Below the pieces are notes generated by a model. It did not search any database and had not been told where the DNA came from. It worked only from the letters and a program-made list of their open reading frames with translations. Shown here piece after piece: positions 7,237-11,244 of a DNA stretch of 11,244 bases (the stretch's first letter is position 1; the number at the start of each line of letters is the position of its first letter). This DNA is from Pseudomonadota bacterium (lineage in GTDB: Bacteria > Pseudomonadota > Alphaproteobacteria > Ferrovibrionales > Ferrovibrionaceae): the NCBI GenBank assembly GCA_021793055.1, contig JAJYTL010000081.1, positions 1 through 11,244 on the forward strand, read 5' to 3'. The position numbers were made by a program, and so were the translations under genes.

Positions 7237-8112
7237 TCAGGAACGAAAGAAAGTCTCAAGCTCGGCGAGCGTCTCGGCCGGTTTCTCCTCGGGAAGGAAA
7301 TGGCCGCAATCGAATGCCCGGCCGCGCACGTCCACGGCCCGCTCGCGCCAACAGGCGAGCACGTCGTAATGACGGCCGGTGAGGTTCCGGCCGCTCCACA
7401 GCGCGAGCAACGGGCAGGCGATCTTGCGCCCCTTATCGGCCGCGTCATTGGCAAGATCGATGGTCGCCGCGGCGCGGTAGTCCTCGCAAGAGCCGTGGAT
7501 GGTCTTGGGATCGGAAAAGCAGCGCCGATACTCGGCGAGCGCCGCCGGATCGAACACCTGCGACGCGCCCCAACTGCCGATCTTCCGTTCCAGGTAATAA
7601 ACCGGATCGGCGCCGATCAGCCGTTCCGGCAAGTCGTAGGGCTGGGCGAGAAAGAACCAATGGTAATAGGCGAGCGCCGCGACCCGATCGACGGTCTCAA
7701 ACATTTTCGCGGTCGGCACGATGTCGAGGACGGCGATCTTCAGCACCCGATCCGGATGATCCAAGGCCATGCGATGCGCGACCCGCCCGCCGCGATCGTG
7801 ACCGGCAACGAAAAACCGCTCGTGGCCCAGGGCCGCCATGGCCTCGACCTGATCCCTTGCCATGGCCCGCTTCGCATAGGGCGCGTGGTCGGCGTCGGTC
7901 TCGGGCTTGAGGCTGTCGCCGTAACCCCGCAGGTCGCTCGCCACCACGGTGAAATTCCGCGCCAGGGCCGGCGCTACCTTGTGCCACATGACATGGGTTT
8001 GCGGATAGCCGTGCAGGAGGAGCAGCGGCGGCCCCTCGCCGCCGGTGACGACTTGCACCTCGCCTTCGCTCACAGGGACCCGCTTCGCGGCAAAATCAGG
8101 AAAAAATGGCAT
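7237..8112 (-). CDS. Alpha/beta hydrolase, fluoroacetate/haloacetate dehalogenase-like
   Basis: This 291-residue alpha/beta-hydrolase has HGYPQTHVMW (34-43) at the oxyanion loop and the nucleophile elbow GHDRGGR, giving Asp106 as nucleophile instead of the Ser of esterases. Compared from memory with the Rhodopseudomonas fluoroacetate dehalogenase RPA1163 (Asp110, Arg111, Arg114, Asp134, His155, Trp156, Trp185, Tyr219, His280), the equivalents here are Asp106, Arg107, Arg110, Asp130, His151, Trp152, Trp181, Tyr212 and His271: nucleophile, carboxylate-binding arginines, halide pocket and catalytic His are all present. Phe40 there is Tyr36 here. Such enzymes hydrolyse haloacetates to glycolate in the cytoplasm; the substrate here is inferred, and related members may act on other haloacids or as epoxide hydrolases. 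There is no signal peptide. AAAGG lies 9 bases before the ATG. DUF502 follows 27 bp downstream. Confidence 0.85.
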   Translation of the reverse strand: MPFFPDFAAKRVPVSEGEVQVVTGGEGPPLLLLHGYPQTHVMWHKVAPALARNFTVVASDLRGYGDSLKPETDADHAPYAKRAMARDQVEAMAALGHERFFVAGHDRGGRVAHRMALDHPDRVLKIAVLDIVPTAKMFETVDRVAALAYYHWFFLAQPYDLPERLIGADPVYYLERKIGSWGASQVFDPAALAEYRRCFSDPKTIHGSCEDYRAAATIDLANDAADKGRKIACPLLALWSGRNLTGRHYDVLACWRERAVDVRGRAFDCGHFLPEEKPAETLAELETFFRS

Positions 8113-8158
8113 GACTGACGACCTTTCGTCTGCGCAGGCCGTTAATCTACCGGCATCG

Positions 8159-8198
8159 GCCGGCGCGATGAAGCCAAAGATGGCTTCGTCACGCCGGC
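8159..8198. repeat. Long GC-rich stem-loop after bdhA
   Basis: The arms 8159-8175 and 8182-8198 pair around the 6-nt loop AAAGAT: GCCGGCG with CGCCGGC (7 bp), one C/A mismatch, then GATGAAGCC with GGCTTCGTC (9 positions, one of them G:T). It begins 30 bp past the bdhA stop in the 115-bp gap before the hydrolase gene. No T-run follows on the minus strand, so it is either a Rho-assisted terminator, an mRNA 3'-end stabiliser, or one copy of a dispersed palindromic repeat. The remainder of the gap, 8113-8227, holds no visible gene. Confidence 0.6.
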
Positions 8199-8227
8199 GC
8201 CGGCCGTCGCCGCGGTCGGCGAGAGGC

Positions 8228-9010
8228 CTATTGCATGAACCAGCCGTGGCTGACGACCAGGGATTGGCCGGTCAAGGCGTTGGTTTCGAAGGCGGCGAAG
8301 AAGAGCGCCGCCTGTGCGACATCGTCCACGGTGGTGAACTCGCCATCGACGGTATCTTTCAGCATCACCTTCTTGATCACGTCCTGCTCGGAGATGCCGA
8401 GTTCCTTCGCCTGTTCCGGGATCTGCTTCTCGACCAGGGGCGTGCGCACGAAGCCGGGACAAATGACATTGGCGCGGACGCCATGCGCCGCGCCTTCCTT
8501 CGCCACCACCTTGGCGAGGCCGATCAGGCCGTGCTTGGCGGCGACGTAAGGCGCCTTCAGGACCGACGCCTCCTTGGAATGGACGGAGCCCATATAGATG
8601 ATGCTGCCGCCGTTGCCTTGCTTGTACATCTGCCGCAGCGCCGCACGCGTTGTAAGGAAGGCGCCGTCGAGGTGGATGGCAAGAAGCTGCTTCCACTTCG
8701 CGAATTCGAACTGGTCGAACGGCGCGACGGTCTGGATGCCGGCGTTGCTGACCAGGATGTCGAGCCGGCCGAAGGCCTCGATCCCCTTGGCCATGCCGGC
8801 CTCGACCTCGTCTTCCTTGGTCACGTCCATGGCGACGCCAACGGCACGGCGCTCGGCGCCGTTCATCTCCGCCGCCGCCGCGTCGGCGCCCTTCTGGTTG
8901 AGATCGGCGATCACCACCTTGGCGCCCTCGGCGACGAAGGTGCGCGCGATCTCCTTGCCGATGCCGCTCGCCGCGCCGGTGACCACCGCGACCTTACCTG
9001 TCAAACGCAT
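8228..9010 (-). CDS. bdhA: 3-hydroxybutyrate dehydrogenase (SDR family)
   Basis: The enzyme interconverts (R)-3-hydroxybutyrate and acetoacetate with NAD(H) in the cytoplasm, the entry step for using 3-hydroxybutyrate from polyhydroxybutyrate or ketone bodies. The 260-residue SDR protein has the Rossmann motif TGAASGIG (11-18), NAG at 89-91, and catalytic Ser142, Tyr155 and Lys159. The substrate-binding set of characterised bacterial 3-hydroxybutyrate dehydrogenases is also present: Gln93, His144, Lys152 and Gln196, plus a Trp near the C-terminus (257). The usual catalytic Asn of the SDR tetrad is His113 here (LAIHLDGAF). The ATG at 9008-9010 is chosen for the start of homology and the AAGGAG site 6 bases before it; the upstream in-frame ATG at 9095-9097 would overlap adc. 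It lies 49 bp downstream of adc and probably ends the operon. Confidence 0.93.
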   Translation of the reverse strand: MRLTGKVAVVTGAASGIGKEIARTFVAEGAKVVIADLNQKGADAAAAEMNGAERRAVGVAMDVTKEDEVEAGMAKGIEAFGRLDILVSNAGIQTVAPFDQFEFAKWKQLLAIHLDGAFLTTRAALRQMYKQGNGGSIIYMGSVHSKEASVLKAPYVAAKHGLIGLAKVVAKEGAAHGVRANVICPGFVRTPLVEKQIPEQAKELGISEQDVIKKVMLKDTVDGEFTTVDDVAQAALFFAAFETNALTGQSLVVSHGWFMQ

Positions 9011-9016
9011 GTCGTT

Positions 9017-9022
9017 CTCCTT
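9017..9022 (-). promoter_or_regulatory. Strong ribosome binding site for bdhA
   Basis: AAGGAG on the minus strand ends 6 bases before the ATG at 9008-9010. This fixes the start and excludes a 29-residue extension that would run into adc. Confidence 0.75.
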
Positions 9023-9059
9023 GTTGCTGGACTTTCCCCGGCTTTGTGGCGATTCCGCC

Positions 9060-9797
9060 TTAGCCGAGATAATCGTGAACCACGCGGCCGAGCCCAAGCG
9101 TGAGATCGGCCAGAATGTGCACCGCCGAGACCACCTCGATCACCGGCAGATCGGCGACCGGCGCCAAGGCATGCGGCTGCAGCGAAAGCGCGCCCGGCCC
9201 GGTCCAGGCGCCCTTGACCTTGACGTCTTCGAGAAAATACTCGATCAGCTCGCAGATGCGGGCCGTGCCGTCGACATGGGGTATGATCTTCAGGAGAAAA
9301 TTCGGCGCCCCGAGCGCCGCCTCGACAGCCGCGCGATCGGCCACGCGGTGCTTATAGCCCATGGTGCCCGTGGCGACCCGAACCGGGCCGTAATCGAGCG
9401 TTCCGACCAGCGTGTCGGTCTCGACCCGGAGGCTTGGATTGGCGAGCTTTTTCGGGAAGCCCCAAAGCTCGCGACCGCCCGCGATCGGCGGCTCGTCGTT
9501 CAGGAACATGCAATGGGTATAGCCGCCCTTGCGCCCCTCGAACGTCACCGGGATGACCTGGCCGCTCTCGCTGTAATCGCCGAAGCCGGTCGAATCCGGC
9601 ATGCGGATGAACTCGTATTTGACCAGATCGCCATCGAGATCGAGCGGCGCCGGAACAATCTCGCGCAGCTTCACCGGATCGGACCGATAGGTCACGACAA
9701 GATATTCTCGGTTCGCGAAACGGTAGGGTCCGGGCGGATAGGCCGGGCTGGTCAGGGGCATGGCGAATGCGCGCTTGCGCACCTCGTCTTCTGTCAT
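9060..9797 (-). CDS. adc: Acetoacetate decarboxylase
   Basis: Adc converts acetoacetate to acetone and CO2 through a Schiff base on an active-site lysine. The 245-residue protein is nearly the length of the clostridial enzyme (244) and keeps its landmarks, recalled from that sequence: PLTSPAYPPGPYRFANREY (14-32) with Arg30 (Arg29 there), YSESGQVIPV (75-84) with Glu77 (Glu76 there), and GRELWGFPKKL (108-118), where Lys116 is the predicted Schiff-base lysine and Lys117 the neighbour that lowers its pKa. TLVGTLDYGPVRVATGTMGYKH and ICELIEYFL are also as expected. This looks like a true decarboxylase rather than a distant member of the superfamily. GGGAG lies 6 bases before the ATG. It sits 131 bp after the patatin gene and 49 bp before bdhA, whose product makes or uses its substrate. 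Confidence 0.94.
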   Translation of the reverse strand: MTEDEVRKRAFAMPLTSPAYPPGPYRFANREYLVVTYRSDPVKLREIVPAPLDLDGDLVKYEFIRMPDSTGFGDYSESGQVIPVTFEGRKGGYTHCMFLNDEPPIAGGRELWGFPKKLANPSLRVETDTLVGTLDYGPVRVATGTMGYKHRVADRAAVEAALGAPNFLLKIIPHVDGTARICELIEYFLEDVKVKGAWTGPGALSLQPHALAPVADLPVIEVVSAVHILADLTLGLGRVVHDYLG

Positions 9798-9893
9798 CGG
9801 TATCTCCCGTCATGAAGGGACAAGGCGAGCCAGGCATTTTTCGCTTCGGATCGACGCCACGAATAGTCCCGGCTCGTCGTTAAGCGAGCGGTC

Positions 9894-9921
9894 TCCGATC
9901 GAAAGCGACCCTTCGATCGGA
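9894..9921. terminator. Stem-loop just after the patatin gene
   Basis: TCCGATCGAA (9894-9903) and TTCGATCGGA (9912-9921) form a perfect 10-bp stem with an 8-nt loop, beginning 7 bp past the patatin stop on the minus strand. No T-run follows, so full intrinsic termination is unlikely. It may attenuate transcription into adc or protect the 3' end of the patatin message. The rest of the gap 9798-9928 shows only the adc Shine-Dalgarno. Confidence 0.45.
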
Positions 9922-9928
9922 AGTCGCC

Positions 9929-11143
9929 CTAGTCGCGGCTGTCGCGGGCGAGATCGAAGGTGAAGATGCCCTCCACCGTTTCGTGGCGCTCCAGCACTTC
10001 CGGGTGGCGAAGGGTGCGTACGGCGTCGTTGTAGCCGACCTGCCAATGGTCGGCCATGCTGAGCCGCGAGAACTCGTAATCCTTGGCCTGGCCTTCGTAT
10101 TTCTGCGCCTGATAGATCAAGTGCACGACGTTGTAGCAGGTCTGATCGGCAAACTGCCGCAGATACTCGAACTCGGGTCCTTGGCGGTAGCTCTCGGGCA
10201 GTTTGTCGAGATAGCTGGCGAGACCGCGGCGGAGCGTCTGCATGCGCTTGAACTGGTCGGTCTGCGCGCGGGTACGGCTGGAATATTGGATCGCCTTCTG
10301 GCGCGCCAGCACGTCCGGCATGTCGGCCGGCGTGTCGCCGCGCGCGTTCCACAGGTCGATTTGGAAAATCAGGTTGTCATGCCGCGTGTCGTTGTCGACC
10401 ACCCATTGCAGCGGCGTGTTGGAGACGAGGCCGCCGTCCCAATAAAACTCGCCGTCGATCTCGACCGGCGGAAAGCCGGGCGGCAGCGCGCCGCTCGCCA
10501 TGACGTGATCGACGGTGATGTGATGCGTCTTGGTGTCGAAATAGACGAAGTTTCCGGTTCGCACATTGACCGCACCGACGCTGAAGCGACCCGGGCCGGC
10601 ATTGATGCGGTCGAAGTCGACGAGTTCCTCGAGCGTCGCGCGCAATTGACGGGTGGTGTAATAGCCGAGCGCTTCGAGCGTCCCGCGCGGCCGCAACCAG
10701 GGTCCCGGGACATGGGGCGCGAAAAAGCCCGGAACGCCGCCGACCAAGGCGCGGCAGGCGCTGGCGAAATTGAACGCCTGGCGCACCATCTCGCCGCGGA
10801 CGAACGCCGCGGCCGCGTCGTTGAACCAGCCGATCGGCGAGGCCGTTGTGACGGCTTCCCAGAATTGGCGCAGGCGCTCGACCCGCTTTTCCGGCGGGTT
10901 GCCGGCGATGAGCGCGGCGTTGATCGCGCCGATCGAAATGCCGGCGATCCAATCGGGATGGAGATCGGCTTCGGCCAGGGCCTGATAGACCCCGGCCTGA
11001 TAGGCGCCGAGCGCGCCGCCGCCCTGGAGAACCAACGAGACGCATTGAAAGGGCGGCCGGGCTTCGAGGCGGTGGGTTTTACGGATCGGCTTGGCGCGCG
11101 GCGCGGGCCCGATTTTCGGTGCCCAGTGCAGCTGACTATCCAT
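9929..11143 (-). CDS. Patatin-like phospholipase family protein with DUF3734-type C-terminus
   Basis: This is a Ser/Asp-dyad acyl hydrolase. The patatin domain, about 34-245, has the oxyanion loop QGGGALGAYQAG (40-51), the nucleophile elbow GISIG with Ser70, and the dyad Asp236 in WDGG (235-238). The C-terminal part, from about 255 to 404, resembles the DUF3734 extension found on many proteobacterial patatins (RQKAIQYSSRTRAQTDQFKR at 281-300). The N-terminus is basic and Pro-rich without a signal peptide, so a cytoplasmic place is likely. GGGAG sits 7 bases before the ATG. It is the first gene of the likely patatin-adc-bdhA cluster. The substrate is unknown: phospholipid is the default for the family, and a poly- or oligo-3-hydroxybutyrate ester is a context-based guess. 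Confidence 0.9.
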   Translation of the reverse strand: MDSQLHWAPKIGPAPRAKPIRKTHRLEARPPFQCVSLVLQGGGALGAYQAGVYQALAEADLHPDWIAGISIGAINAALIAGNPPEKRVERLRQFWEAVTTASPIGWFNDAAAAFVRGEMVRQAFNFASACRALVGGVPGFFAPHVPGPWLRPRGTLEALGYYTTRQLRATLEELVDFDRINAGPGRFSVGAVNVRTGNFVYFDTKTHHITVDHVMASGALPPGFPPVEIDGEFYWDGGLVSNTPLQWVVDNDTRHDNLIFQIDLWNARGDTPADMPDVLARQKAIQYSSRTRAQTDQFKRMQTLRRGLASYLDKLPESYRQGPEFEYLRQFADQTCYNVVHLIYQAQKYEGQAKDYEFSRLSMADHWQVGYNDAVRTLRHPEVLERHETVEGIFTFDLARDSRD

Positions 11144-11244
11144 CTAACGCTCCCAAGAGAAAGAAAAAAACGGATATTGCGCGGCCGCGACCATGCCTTC
11201 GTGGCGCGACCACCGTCCGAACGCAGGCCGCCGACCGCGAAGAC
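11144..11244 (-). promoter_or_regulatory. Upstream region of the patatin gene
   Basis: The 101 bp to the window edge hold the likely promoter or leader of the patatin-adc-bdhA cluster. The transcript would carry a pyrimidine run (complement of 11155-11170, including seven U in a row) directly before the GGGAG ribosome site, which may act as a ribosomal S1 or Hfq contact. A palindrome CGCGGCCGCG covers 11180-11189. I cannot name a -35/-10 pair with confidence. Confidence 0.3.

Noticed and set aside
9011..9097. 29-residue N-terminal extension of 3-hydroxybutyrate dehydrogenase
   Set aside because: It would overlap the adc 3' end and bypass the strong AAGGAG site; SDR homology begins at the ATG at 9008-9010.
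11200..11215. GTGG/CCAC short inverted repeat upstream of the patatin gene as an operator
   Set aside because: The arms are only 4 bp long, which is expected by chance in DNA this rich in G and C.

Overview
The window is GC-rich, densely packed bacterial DNA. Gene content and protein style point to an alphaproteobacterium, possibly of the Rhodospirillales/Rhizobiales type; this is inferred from the sdhE-mfd / recG neighbourhood and from the proteins, not from a marker gene. I see no rRNA, tRNA, CRISPR array, insertion sequence or prophage gene. The window looks chromosomal and mostly housekeeping, with an accessory metabolic half on the right.

Left part (1-6442): the 3' end of a DsbA/FrnE-family thioredoxin-fold gene runs rightward and converges on mfd. 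The leftward sdhE-mfd pair encodes the FAD assembly factor of succinate dehydrogenase and the transcription-repair coupling factor. The mfd start is a TTG one base after the sdhE stop. A 216-bp divergent region carries a plausible sigma70 promoter for sdhE-mfd and separates that pair from rightward recG. Mfd and RecG share the same superfamily 2 translocase module, so two related DNA-repair motors sit back to back.

Middle (6424-8112): a leftward DUF502 membrane protein gene overlaps the recG end tail to tail by 19 bp. Upstream of it, 27 bp away, is an alpha/beta hydrolase that keeps the full residue set known from fluoroacetate dehalogenases.

Right part (8228-11143): a leftward cluster in transcription order encodes a patatin-like acyl hydrolase with a C-terminal DUF3734-type region, acetoacetate decarboxylase (adc) and 3-hydroxybutyrate dehydrogenase (bdhA). 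The last two act on consecutive metabolites (3-hydroxybutyrate to acetoacetate to acetone plus CO2). The patatin protein may supply an acyl substrate, possibly polyhydroxybutyrate-derived. Strong GC-rich stem-loops follow the patatin gene and bdhA.

I found no clearly new system. The most interesting points are the candidate acetone-forming cluster, the dehalogenase-like hydrolase, and the altered RGxxE motif in SdhE.
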